Assembly (NCBI GenBank): GCA_015490055.1
Contig: WFYP01000020.1
Coordinates: 1 to 15,085, forward strand
Direction: 5' to 3'
DNA length: 15,085 nt
Source of the DNA: Nitratifractor sp.
GTDB taxonomy: Bacteria > Campylobacterota > Campylobacteria > Campylobacterales > Sulfurovaceae
The notes beneath the pieces were generated by a model. That model was not told where the DNA came from and searched no databases. It saw only the letters and a list, made by a program, of their open reading frames with translations. The position numbers and the translations under genes are program-made. Positions 1 to 6,578 of this stretch are shown piece by piece (position 1 is the first letter of the stretch; each line of letters begins with the position of its first letter).

Positions 1-41
1 GTGTAAGTTGTAGTAATTAAATAATAAAGAAAAGTTATGAT

Positions 42-118
<77 letters not shown>

Positions 119-139
119 ATTGAAAAGATACTTAAAAGG

Positions 140-214
140 TGGATGGGGTAGAGGTATTCGAACCCCCGAATGGTGGCACCAAAAGCCACTGCCTTACCGC
201 TTGGCGATACCCCA
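140..214 (-). tRNA. tRNA-Gln (TTG)
   Basis: A 75-nt minus-strand cloverleaf with encoded CCA. The acceptor stem is TGGGGTA/TACCCCA, the anticodon loop CTTTTGG gives anticodon TTG, and the T-arm contains GGTTCGAAT. The base before CCA (position 73) is T, whereas E. coli tRNA-Gln has G. In Campylobacterota such as Helicobacter, Gln-tRNA is made indirectly by a second GluRS followed by GatCAB amidation, so a relaxed discriminator base would not be surprising; that link is inference. It is the first gene of the two-tRNA unit. Confidence 0.96.
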
Positions 215-231
215 ACTTTTTAAGTGACGGA

Positions 232-260
232 ATTATAGCAAACAAATTAAACTATGTCAA
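232..260 (-). promoter_or_regulatory. consensus sigma-70 promoter of the tRNA unit
   Basis: On the minus strand TTGACA (255-260) is followed by exactly 17 bases and then TATAAT (232-237). Both hexamers are perfect consensus. Transcription should start near 225, about 10 bases before tRNA-Gln. Other promoters visible in the window show only the -10 element, so this is unusually strong, as suits stable RNA. Confidence 0.85.
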
Positions 261-291
261 GAGTTTTTATAAAAAAAACAAAAAAATTGTG

Positions 292-297
292 TATAAT
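292..297 (+). promoter_or_regulatory. -10 box of ribBA
   Basis: TATAAT preceded by TG-like bases (TGTATAAT) lies 28 bases before the ribBA ATG. No good -35 box is seen, only an A/T-rich upstream stretch, as is usual in Campylobacterota. The predicted leader is about 20 nt and contains the AGGA ribosome binding site. Confidence 0.6.
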
Positions 298-325
298 TAT
301 AAAAATCAAGAAAATAGGATAAAAA

Positions 326-1354
326 ATGAGTAGTGCTATTAAAAGAGTAGAAGTTGCGATAGATGAGATTAAAAAAGGCAAAATGGTCATTATGATGGAT
401 GACGAAGATAGAGAGAATGAAGGAGACTTAGTCTATGCCGCTACATTTAGTACTCCTGATATGGTGAACTTTATGGCTAAAGAGGCTCGTGGGCTTATAT
501 GTACACCTATGAGTAAAGAGATTGCAACAAAGCTAGAGTTAGCTCCTATGGTTAGTAACAACGACTCTATGCACGAGACTGCTTTTACTGTTTCAGTTGA
601 TAGTGCTAATGCAAAAACTGGTATCTCAGCTTACGAGAGAGATGACTGTATTAAAAAACTTGCCTCTCCACTTAGCAAAGCTAATGATTTTGTTCGCCCT
701 GGGCATATATTTCCACTTATTGCTAAAAAAGGTGGTGTACTAGTTAGAACTGGGCATACAGAGGGTTCTGTAGATTTATGTATGCTAGCTGGTTTGGCAC
801 CTGTGGCTGTAATTTGCGAAATTATTAAAGACGACGGTACAATGGCTAGACGAGATGACTTAGAAATATTTAAAAAAGAGCATAACTTAAAGATTGTATA
901 TATATCTGATATTGTAGAGTACCGTTTAGCAAATGAACAACTTGTTAAAGAGCTAGAGAGTACAGAAGATGAATTCTTTGGTGTAAATGTAGAAAAAATC
1001 ATCTTTAAAGACCATTTAGATAGAGAGCATACGGTTATTAAATTTTACAGTGCAAACAAAAAAGAGAATGTGAGATTTCACAATATAGGTAGCGATTTAA
1101 ACTTACTAACTAACGAAGCGAAATACAATGCATTAATAAACTCTATAGAGTATTTAAAGAGAAACGGTGGTCTTTTGGTATTTTTGGATACTAAAACAAT
1201 ATCGAAAGAGCAAGCAAGAGAGTTTGGTATAGGAGCACAAATTTTAAAGAGCCTTGGAGTAAAAGAGATTAACCTGCTAACTACTAATAAAGATACTGAG
1301 TTTGTAGGTTTGGGTGGTTTTGGGCTAAATGTTGCCAAAAAAATAGTATTATAG
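326..1354 (+). CDS. ribBA: RibBA-type protein: 3,4-dihydroxy-2-butanone 4-phosphate synthase with degenerate GTP cyclohydrolase II domain
   Basis: The N-terminal half (about 1-200) is DHBP synthase, which converts ribulose 5-phosphate to formate plus 3,4-dihydroxybutanone 4-phosphate in riboflavin synthesis. The metal/substrate loop DDEDRENEGD is at 25-34, RPGHIFPL at 124-131 and RTGHTEGSVDLC at 141-152. The C-terminal half (about 205-342) still resembles GTP cyclohydrolase II near its end (GIGAQILKSLGV at 301-312, followed by LLTTNKD and VGLGGFGLNV). It contains no cysteine cluster, so the zinc site is missing and that activity is probably lost. The 342-residue length is short for a bifunctional RibBA of about 400. 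A separate RibA should exist elsewhere. AGGA lies upstream of the ATG at suitable spacing. The next gene, ychF, has its own -10 box. Confidence 0.93.
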   Translation: MSSAIKRVEVAIDEIKKGKMVIMMDDEDRENEGDLVYAATFSTPDMVNFMAKEARGLICTPMSKEIATKLELAPMVSNNDSMHETAFTVSVDSANAKTGISAYERDDCIKKLASPLSKANDFVRPGHIFPLIAKKGGVLVRTGHTEGSVDLCMLAGLAPVAVICEIIKDDGTMARRDDLEIFKKEHNLKIVYISDIVEYRLANEQLVKELESTEDEFFGVNVEKIIFKDHLDREHTVIKFYSANKKENVRFHNIGSDLNLLTNEAKYNALINSIEYLKRNGGLLVFLDTKTISKEQAREFGIGAQILKSLGVKEINLLTTNKDTEFVGLGGFGLNVAKKIVL

Positions 1355-1357
1355 TAG

Positions 1358-1363
1358 TATAAT
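1358..1363 (+). promoter_or_regulatory. -10 box of ychF cluster
   Basis: TATAAT starts four bases after the ribBA stop and 36 bases before the ychF ATG. The ribosome binding site GGAG is at 1381-1384. No convincing -35 box is seen. It would drive ychF and probably the tightly packed genes after it. Confidence 0.55.
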
Positions 1364-1393
1364 TGCGAAAAATAATTTATGGAGATGTAATAT

Positions 1394-2494
1394 ATGGGTT
1401 TAGGAATAGGATTAGTAGGCTTACCAAATGTAGGGAAATCAACAACTTTTAACGCTTTAACAAAAGCACAAAATGCAGAGAGTGCAAACTATCCGTTTTG
1501 TACAATCGAGCCAAACAAAGCTGTTGTGCCAGTACCAGATAAAAGATTAGAAGAGTTAGCAAAAATTGTAAACCCAGAGAGAATACAGTACTCAACGCTA
1601 GATTTTGTTGATATTGCAGGTTTGGTTAAGGGTGCTAGTAAAGGCGAAGGTTTAGGAAATAAATTTTTATCTAATATTAAAGAGACAGAAGTTATTTTAC
1701 AAATCGTAAGATGCTTTGATGATGAAAACATTACTCATGTAGAGGGTGGCATAGACCCAGTTCGCGATATTGAAATTATAGAAACAGAGCTACTTTTAGC
1801 AGATATTGACGCTGTAGAAAAAAGAGTTTCTAACCTAGAGCGTAAAGCTAAAGGTAACGATAGAGATGCAAAAGCACAATTAGAAGTAGCTAAAGAGCTT
1901 TTAGCACACTTAGAAGCAGAGAAGCCAGCATCTACTTTCGAAGATGATAGCGATGCATTAGCTACACTTAAAAAAGAGTTAAGACTTTTAACAGATAAAG
2001 AGATAATCTACGGTGCAAATGTAGATGAAGATGGCTTAGCTGAAGATAATGAGTATGTTACTAAGTTAAAAGAGTATGCTGCAACTCACGGCAGAGAAGT
2101 AATAAAACTTTGTGCTAAAATCGAAGAAGAGATGGTGAGTTTTGACGAAGAGGAAAAAGCTGAAATGCTAGAATCTTTAGGTGTAGAAGAGTCAGGCTTA
2201 GACCAAATTATAAGAAAAGGTTTTGATAAACTAGGCTTGATGAGCTACTTTACAGCAGGTGTAAAAGAGGTTCGCTCTTGGACAATTCGTAAAAATACAA
2301 CTGCACCAAAAGCTGCTGCTGTTATTCATAACGACTTCGAGAAAGGCTTTATTAGAGCCGAAGTAATATCTTACGAAGATTTTATTGCAAACGGTGGTGA
2401 AGCTGGTGCAAAAGAGGCAGGTAAAATGAGACTAGAGGGCAAAGAGTATATCGTACAAGATGGTGATATAATGCACTTTAGATTTAATGTATAA
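1394..2494 (+). CDS. ychF: redox-responsive ATPase YchF (OLA1 family)
   Basis: This is a 366-residue cytosolic P-loop NTPase of the Obg/YchF group, close to the family length of about 363. The P-loop GLPNVGKST is at 9-17. The switch/G3 region DIAGLVKGASKGEGLG follows around residue 74. A coiled-coil segment rich in K/E lies around 130-190. In place of the GTPase NKxD motif there is the YchF-type NVDEDG, which is associated with ATP rather than GTP use. The last 80 or so residues form the TGS domain (RSWTIRKNTTAPKAAAVIH onwards). Family members bind ribosomes and act in stress and translation control. The GGAG site fits the ATG. It heads the cluster with the DUF302, DUF1456, cupin and NIPSNAP genes. 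Confidence 0.97.
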   Translation: MGLGIGLVGLPNVGKSTTFNALTKAQNAESANYPFCTIEPNKAVVPVPDKRLEELAKIVNPERIQYSTLDFVDIAGLVKGASKGEGLGNKFLSNIKETEVILQIVRCFDDENITHVEGGIDPVRDIEIIETELLLADIDAVEKRVSNLERKAKGNDRDAKAQLEVAKELLAHLEAEKPASTFEDDSDALATLKKELRLLTDKEIIYGANVDEDGLAEDNEYVTKLKEYAATHGREVIKLCAKIEEEMVSFDEEEKAEMLESLGVEESGLDQIIRKGFDKLGLMSYFTAGVKEVRSWTIRKNTTAPKAAAVIHNDFEKGFIRAEVISYEDFIANGGEAGAKEAGKMRLEGKEYIVQDGDIMHFRFNV

Positions 2495-2504
2495 AGGTTT
2501 CAAT

Positions 2505-2990
2505 TTGAAAAAAATAATCTTAACTTTACTTGCAGGGGCACTGCTACTTAGTGGCTGTGCAGATAAAACAAGAAATGCACAAACTAAATTTATTAAACAG
2601 AGTAAAAGTAAATATAAATTAGCTAAAACCATAGAAATAATTAGCAAAAATCTTGCTCAAAAAAATTATAAATTAGTCTATTCCTTTGACCACGAAAAAG
2701 AGGCTCTAAAGTTAAAAGAAATGCTCTATCCAACTAAAACTTTAGAGTTTTCTAACAATAAAATAGAGACAAAACTAATTGCTTGCAACCCTTCTATGTC
2801 TTTAGAATTACCAATTAGAGTTGCTATATATAATGAATTAAATGGTCAAACACATATTGCATATACAGACCCAGAATATTGGAGTTTAAAGCATAATATA
2901 CATAATAGTGATTGTTTAAAATTATTAATATTAATAAAACAAGATTTAGCTGATGCAGTAGAGCAAACAGTTCCTAAAGAGAAAAAGTAG
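2505..2990 (+). CDS. DUF302-domain lipoprotein
   Basis: A predicted outer-membrane or periplasmic lipoprotein of 161 residues when started at TTG 2505. That start has AAAGG at 2493-2497 seven bases upstream and gives a typical lipoprotein signal: MKK, a hydrophobic core, then lipobox LLSG-C with Cys18. An ATG at 2487 is in frame but overlaps ychF by 8 bases and adds six residues with no clear binding site. The mature part matches the DUF302 pattern: an early segment ending YKLVYSFDHEKEA, then MLYPTKTLEF, KLIACNPSMSLELPIRV and HIAYTDPEYW. The function of DUF302 is not established. Its stop TAG shares a base with the GTG start of the next gene, so the two are probably translationally coupled. 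Confidence 0.87.
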   Translation: MKKIILTLLAGALLLSGCADKTRNAQTKFIKQSKSKYKLAKTIEIISKNLAQKNYKLVYSFDHEKEALKLKEMLYPTKTLEFSNNKIETKLIACNPSMSLELPIRVAIYNELNGQTHIAYTDPEYWSLKHNIHNSDCLKLLILIKQDLADAVEQTVPKEKK

Positions 2991-3460
2991 TGAAACCATC
3001 AGAGATTATTAAAAGTATAAAAGAGGCATTAGAGTTAAACAGAGGGCAAATTCTTCATATGTATGAGCTAGAAGAGTACCCAATGAGCAAAGAGCGATTA
3101 GATAGTATATTAAAAAATCGCTCTAAAAAAAATAGTGCTAATGCCACATACGAAGAGCTTGGTGTGTTTTTAGATGGCTTAGTTAGCTATAAAAGAGGCA
3201 AAAGCAACACCCCAGCACCACAAGATGTAGTACTAGATAATAACTTAGTAATAAAAAAACTAAGAGTTGCCCTAAACTTAAAAGAGTTCGAAATAGAGAT
3301 GATATTCGAATTAGCCGATTTTAAAATAAGTAAAACAGCCATAAAAAACATCTTCCGCTCCCCTACTCACCCAAAATATCAAGAGTGCGATAATAAAACA
3401 CTAGAAGCTTTCTTAGCAGGATTAAACGAATTTTATTACGATGGAGGCGAAGTAGAATAA
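2990..3460 (+). CDS. DUF1456 (YehS-like) protein
   Basis: A 156-residue cytosolic helical protein made of two tandem copies of one domain. Repeat 1 covers about 4-70 (ALELNRGQILHMYELEEY, ending FLDGLVSYKRG at 60-70). Repeat 2 covers about 85-150 (ALNLKEFEIEMIFELADF, ending FLAGLNEFYY at 141-150). This double repeat and its length match DUF1456, the E. coli YehS family, whose function is unknown. The start is GTG, whose first G is the last base of the preceding TAG stop. The second repeat ends in an acidic tail. The cupin gene starts two bases after the stop. Confidence 0.88.
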   Translation: MKPSEIIKSIKEALELNRGQILHMYELEEYPMSKERLDSILKNRSKKNSANATYEELGVFLDGLVSYKRGKSNTPAPQDVVLDNNLVIKKLRVALNLKEFEIEMIFELADFKISKTAIKNIFRSPTHPKYQECDNKTLEAFLAGLNEFYYDGGEVE

Positions 3461-3462
3461 CT

Positions 3463-3774
3463 ATGAAGATAATTAAAAGCAAAGAGTTTAAGCCAAAAAG
3501 TGCTTGGGATAGCCAACTAATTACTAATATGAATGGTACTACTATCAAGTTACACTGGACAGACAAACCATACATTTGGCATATAAACGATGGAGATGAG
3601 GTTTTTGCCGTATTATATGGAAAAGTAGAAATGTTTTACAAAGAAGATGGCAAAGAGAAATCTGCTATATTAGAGAGTGGTGACATATTCTACGCTTCAG
3701 TAGGAACCGAACACTACGCCCACCCAATAGGCGAAGCTAGAATTTTAGTTATAGAAAAGGAAGGGAGCATTTAA
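3463..3774 (+). CDS. small single-domain cupin protein
   Basis: A 103-residue single cupin beta-barrel. Cupin motif 1 is seen as WHINDGDEVFAVLYGKV, with His40, Asn42 in place of the usual second His, Glu46 and Gly53. Motif 2 is GDIFYASVGTEHYAHP at 73-88 with His84 and His87. Enough ligands remain for one metal, but substrate and activity cannot be told from sequence; small cupins range from binding proteins to isomerases and dioxygenases. It has no signal peptide, so it is cytosolic. It starts two bases after the DUF1456 stop, and the broken NIPSNAP gene begins one base after its own stop. Confidence 0.87.
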   Translation: MKIIKSKEFKPKSAWDSQLITNMNGTTIKLHWTDKPYIWHINDGDEVFAVLYGKVEMFYKEDGKEKSAILESGDIFYASVGTEHYAHPIGEARILVIEKEGSI

Positions 3775-3775
3775 A

Positions 3776-4354
3776 ATGATAACTTGTTATTTGAACTATA
3801 TTATAGATCCAAAAAAGATTAATGAATTCGAAACTTATGCAAAGATGTGGATACCACTAGTTAATAAGTGAAATTACGCACTATATACAATATTTAACAA
3901 ATCAAAAAAGTAACAGATATGAAAGAACAAATTTTCTCTCCTAGCCGAAGCTAAGAGTGATAATTTTTCTTTTATAGGTGTTGCTTTTTTGTTTTGCCCT
4001 GTGGGTAGCACAACAGGGTACTTACTGTAAATACTTTTTAACGCAAGTTAGCTTTGGCTAGCTTTTATTAAAAACTATTCACATTAAGCACCCTCTTGTG
4101 CTATTAAATAATGTATATAGTGCGTAACTTCAGTTAGTCAATTTGGCGGTACTCACCATGGATATTTTTTGCCATCAGAAGGTAGAAACAATGTAGCACT
4201 TGCACTCTTTACATTTCCAAGCCTTGCTAAATACGAAGAGTATAGAGAGGCATCTTTTAAAGATAAAGAGTGCTTAGAAGCATTTGAATATGCAGATAAA
4301 ACCAACTGCATTATTAGCTATGAGAGAAGCTTTTTTAAACCTATTTTTAACTAA
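3776..4354 (+). pseudogene. NIPSNAP-family gene split by a 264 bp MITE-like insertion
   Basis: The 5' part (3776-3868) encodes 31 residues, MITCYLNYIIDPKKINEFE through WIPLVNK. The in-frame TGA that ends it is supplied by the first three bases of the inserted element (3869). The 3' part (4142-4354) continues the same protein with FGGTHHGYFLPSEGRNN and ends YERSFFKPIFN. Joined, the parts give about 101 residues, the normal NIPSNAP length, and the joint VNK-FGG matches the WIPLV..FGG of intact relatives. NIPSNAP proteins are small ferredoxin-like-fold proteins of unclear function. Apart from the insertion neither part shows a frameshift, so the disruption may be recent. The binding site AGGGAG lies just before the ATG, so this was the fifth gene of the ychF cluster. 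The 3' fragment alone has no good start. Confidence 0.9.
3869..4132. mobile_element. 264 bp MITE-like element with 29 bp terminal inverted repeats
   Basis: The left end 3869-3897 and the reverse complement of the right end 4104-4132 agree at 27 of 29 bases. Both begin TGAA and share TTACGCACTATATACA. The element carries no credible ORF, so it must rely on a transposase made elsewhere. It interrupts the NIPSNAP frame exactly. Flanking 9-mers GTTAATAAG (3860-3868) and GTTAGTCAA (4133-4141) may be a diverged target duplication (6 of 9 identical), and taking one copy away restores the frame. The interior holds several short hairpins (for example TAGC-CGAA-GCTA at 3942-3953, CCCTGT/ACAGGG at 3997-4018 and AGCAC/GTGCT at 4087-4102). 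The transposase family cannot be assigned from sequence alone. Confidence 0.85.
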
Positions 4355-4359
4355 ACGAA

Positions 4360-4470
4360 GTAGATTTAAATCTTACCACTACCGTTATCTGAGAGAATAT
4401 GAAGAATCTAACTCAATTTGCCAAGATAAAACAGCCCTTTAAACTAGATTCTTCACATCTTATAGCGGTA
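4360..4470. repeat. degenerate copy (A) of a palindromic dispersed repeat
   Basis: This stretch matches the repeat at about 7907-8040. Both have GTAG, an A/T run and CTTACCA, then ..CCGT.AT.CTGAG, then GAAGAATCTAACTCAA, a short variable middle, and finally TTTAAACTAGATTCTTC and CATC. The two arms here (4381-4410 and 4445-4469) are inverted repeats that pair perfectly only over GAAGAATCTA and partly over the outer ACCG end, so the hairpin is decayed. It lies between the end of the NIPSNAP pseudogene and the 3' end of htpG. Confidence 0.75.
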
Positions 4471-4498
4471 AATATTTTTATTATTTTAGGCTTTAAGC

Positions 4499-4550
4499 TT
4501 AGAAGGCATAGAACTTCTAATACCCTGCTATAAGCAGAGTACTATTTTTT
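4499..4550. terminator. possible convergent terminator region between NIPSNAP and htpG
   Basis: Two small hairpins lie just beyond the htpG stop. TTAGAAG (4499-4505) pairs with CTTCTAA (4514-4520), and CTGCT (4525-4529) pairs with AGCAG (4533-4537) and is followed after a few bases by T6 at 4545-4550 on the plus strand. The second could end plus-strand transcripts. Neither has a U-run close enough to be a textbook terminator for htpG. Confidence 0.3.
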
Positions 4551-6423
4551 ACTTAATTAATTTTTTGAGTAAAGATGTTACTCTTTTAGAGAAATCTATT
4601 TTACTTGTTGGCTCTAAGCCTTCGGCTAATCGTGCACTATCTAGCAGTATCCAAGCTGACTCTTTTACTAACTCTACATCACTTGTTGTTTGTAACTTTT
4701 TAATAAGTTCGCTTTTGCCGTTTAACTCTAAGATTAGTGGGATATCTGGCTCTTCTTGTCCCATCTGTCTAAACATTGCACGCATAGAAACCATTGGGTC
4801 TGTGCTATCTGGTACTACACAGCTATCACTTTCGCTTAGTCTTGTAGTTACTTTAACATCTTTAACACTTTCGCCTAACTCCTCTTTAAATAGCTCTACT
4901 AGAGATTTATACTCCTCTTTTAAGCTCTCTAACTCCTCTTCGTTCTCTTTAACTTTTGGAGGCTCTACCATAGATACATCTACAAACTTCCACTCTTTAT
5001 ACTCGCCAATCATTGGTGTAACAATCTCGTCTATCTCTTTGTTATCCATAATTAGCACTTCTAAATCGTTTAACTTATAAGCCTCTAGTAGAGGTGAGTG
5101 TCTTAAGATATTTTCGTCATCTCCTACGATATAGTAAATCTCTTTTGCTCTATTTTCTTTATCTTTTTCACGCTCTAAATAATCAGCAAGCGATGTCATA
5201 CCCTCTACCGCACTAGACTTATAACGAACAATATCTAGTAGTGTCTCTTTATTTAAGTGGTCTGTATAAATCCCCTCTTTTATTAGCGTATTGTACTGCT
5301 CAATAAATTTATCGAACTTCTCTTTATCTAACTTTTTAATTGCACTAAGTATCTTTTTAACCGAAGCTTGTTTAATATTTGCTAGTACTCTATTCTCTTG
5401 CAAAATTTCACGGCTAACATTTAGTGGTAAGTCTTCGCTATCTATAATACCACGAACAAATCTTAGATAAATTGGCAGTAACTCTTTTTCGCTATCGGTA
5501 ATAAACACACGCTTAATGTATAGCTTAACCCCCGGCTGGAAGTCTGCTCTAAATATATCAGCAGGTGCTAGCTCTGGTATGTAAAATAGTGTCTTATACT
5601 CTAACGAACCCTCTGCACTTGTGTGTACCCAAGTTAATGGGTCGCTTACATCATGCCAATTTGTTTTGTAAAACTCTTTATACTCTTCGTCACTAATTTC
5701 ACTTTTGCTTAGTGTCCAAAGAGCTTTTGCTTCGTTTGCTAACTCTCTTTTTTGCTCTACTTTCTCATTACCATCTTCATCTGTAGTTTTCTCTGTATAG
5801 TTAATATAAATTTCGTATGGAATATGGTTAGAGTATCTCTTAACAATATCTTTAACTCTGTGTGGGTCTAAAAACTCTTTAGCATCATCTTTTAATTTAA
5901 TATATATAACCGTTCCGTGCTCATCTTTTATAACTTCGCTAACTTCAAATTCGCCAGTTCCATCACTCTTAAATTTATAAGCTTTATCTTCGCCAGCCTT
6001 TTTACTAATAACCTCTACGCTATCGCTAACCATAAATACAGAGTAAAAACCAACACCAAACTGCCCTATTAAGTTGCTATCTACTTTACCATCTTTACTC
6101 TTCTCTAACTGCTCCATAAACGCTTTTGTACCAGATTTTGCAATAGTTCCTAAGTTATCTATTAAGTCTTGCTCGTTCATTCCGATACCATTATCGTTTA
6201 TTGCAATAGAGCCATCCTCTTCATCTAACTTAATATTTATCTGAGGCTTCCACTCTTCGTTTTTAAATTTCTCATCTGTTATATGCAGATAGTTAAACTT
6301 ATCTATCGCATCACTTGCATTCGATATTAACTCTCTTAAAAATATCTCTCTGTTTGAGTATAATGAGTGCGTCATTAACTTTAATAACTGCCCTACTTCT
6401 GTTTGATATTGATATTTAGCCAT
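4549..6423 (-). CDS. htpG: molecular chaperone HtpG (Hsp90)
   Basis: A cytosolic ATP-dependent Hsp90 chaperone. The start is placed at ATG 6423 because AGAAGGAGA (rc of 6431-6438) lies seven bases before it and the product then begins MAKYQYQTEVGQLLKLM and has 624 residues, the same as E. coli HtpG. An ATG 30 bases further upstream lacks such a site. The N-terminal GHKL ATPase pocket is complete: ELISNASDA at 31-39, DNGIGM at 77-82, GTIAKSGT at 92-99 and GQFGVGFYS at 120-128. The middle domain includes PLNVSREILQ, and the C-terminal dimer domain ends in a lysine-rich tail. It is transcribed alone, divergent from the hydrolase gene. ATP turnover is expected to remodel client proteins under stress. 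Confidence 0.98.
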   Translation of the reverse strand: MAKYQYQTEVGQLLKLMTHSLYSNREIFLRELISNASDAIDKFNYLHITDEKFKNEEWKPQINIKLDEEDGSIAINDNGIGMNEQDLIDNLGTIAKSGTKAFMEQLEKSKDGKVDSNLIGQFGVGFYSVFMVSDSVEVISKKAGEDKAYKFKSDGTGEFEVSEVIKDEHGTVIYIKLKDDAKEFLDPHRVKDIVKRYSNHIPYEIYINYTEKTTDEDGNEKVEQKRELANEAKALWTLSKSEISDEEYKEFYKTNWHDVSDPLTWVHTSAEGSLEYKTLFYIPELAPADIFRADFQPGVKLYIKRVFITDSEKELLPIYLRFVRGIIDSEDLPLNVSREILQENRVLANIKQASVKKILSAIKKLDKEKFDKFIEQYNTLIKEGIYTDHLNKETLLDIVRYKSSAVEGMTSLADYLEREKDKENRAKEIYYIVGDDENILRHSPLLEAYKLNDLEVLIMDNKEIDEIVTPMIGEYKEWKFVDVSMVEPPKVKENEEELESLKEEYKSLVELFKEELGESVKDVKVTTRLSESDSCVVPDSTDPMVSMRAMFRQMGQEEPDIPLILELNGKSELIKKLQTTSDVELVKESAWILLDSARLAEGLEPTSKIDFSKRVTSLLKKLIK

Positions 6424-6452
6424 AATATGTTCTCCTTCTATATTTTTTTGCA

Positions 6453-6458
6453 ATTATA
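6453..6458 (-). promoter_or_regulatory. -10 box of htpG
   Basis: TGTATAAT on the minus strand, with TATAAT at 6453-6458, lies 30 bases before the chosen ATG. The predicted transcript starts near 6446, downstream of the alternative ATG at 6453, which supports the shorter reading frame beginning at 6423. Confidence 0.6.
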
Positions 6459-6487
6459 CATCAATTTTAAATAAATATCAAGAGTAG

Positions 6488-6514
6488 AGTCAAGAAAGTT
6501 GAGCCTTTTTGACT
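6488..6514. promoter_or_regulatory. palindrome in the htpG/hydrolase divergent region
   Basis: AGTCAAGAAAG pairs with CTTTTTGACT (10 bp with one bulge) around the loop TTGAGC. It lies about 30 bases upstream of the htpG -10 box and about 40 upstream of the hydrolase -10 box, so it could be an operator for either or both. An overlapping match to the HspR-type HAIR site (CTTGAGT-N7-ACTCAAG) is weak. No regulator is claimed. Confidence 0.3.
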
Positions 6515-6551
6515 AATAGTTTAATTATTTGCTTTAAAGCTCTAATTTTGC

Positions 6552-6557
6552 TACAAT
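6552..6557 (+). promoter_or_regulatory. -10 box of the secreted hydrolase gene
   Basis: TGCTACAAT, with TACAAT as -10, lies 21 bases before the ATG of the hydrolase. AAGG at 6567-6570 gives the ribosome binding site. No -35 box is seen. Confidence 0.5.
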
Positions 6558-6578
6558 TTATCAAAAAAGGATTTTATT

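Noticed and set aside
4169..4354. Separate small gene starting at a TTG
   Set aside because: It is the 3' half of the interrupted NIPSNAP gene; the family match extends upstream of 4169 to 4142, right up to the insertion flank, and no binding site precedes the TTG.
4565..5080. 171-codon plus-strand frame with many Ser/Leu residues
   Set aside because: It is the antisense shadow of the htpG 3' end; its composition simply mirrors Glu/Lys-rich codons on the other strand.
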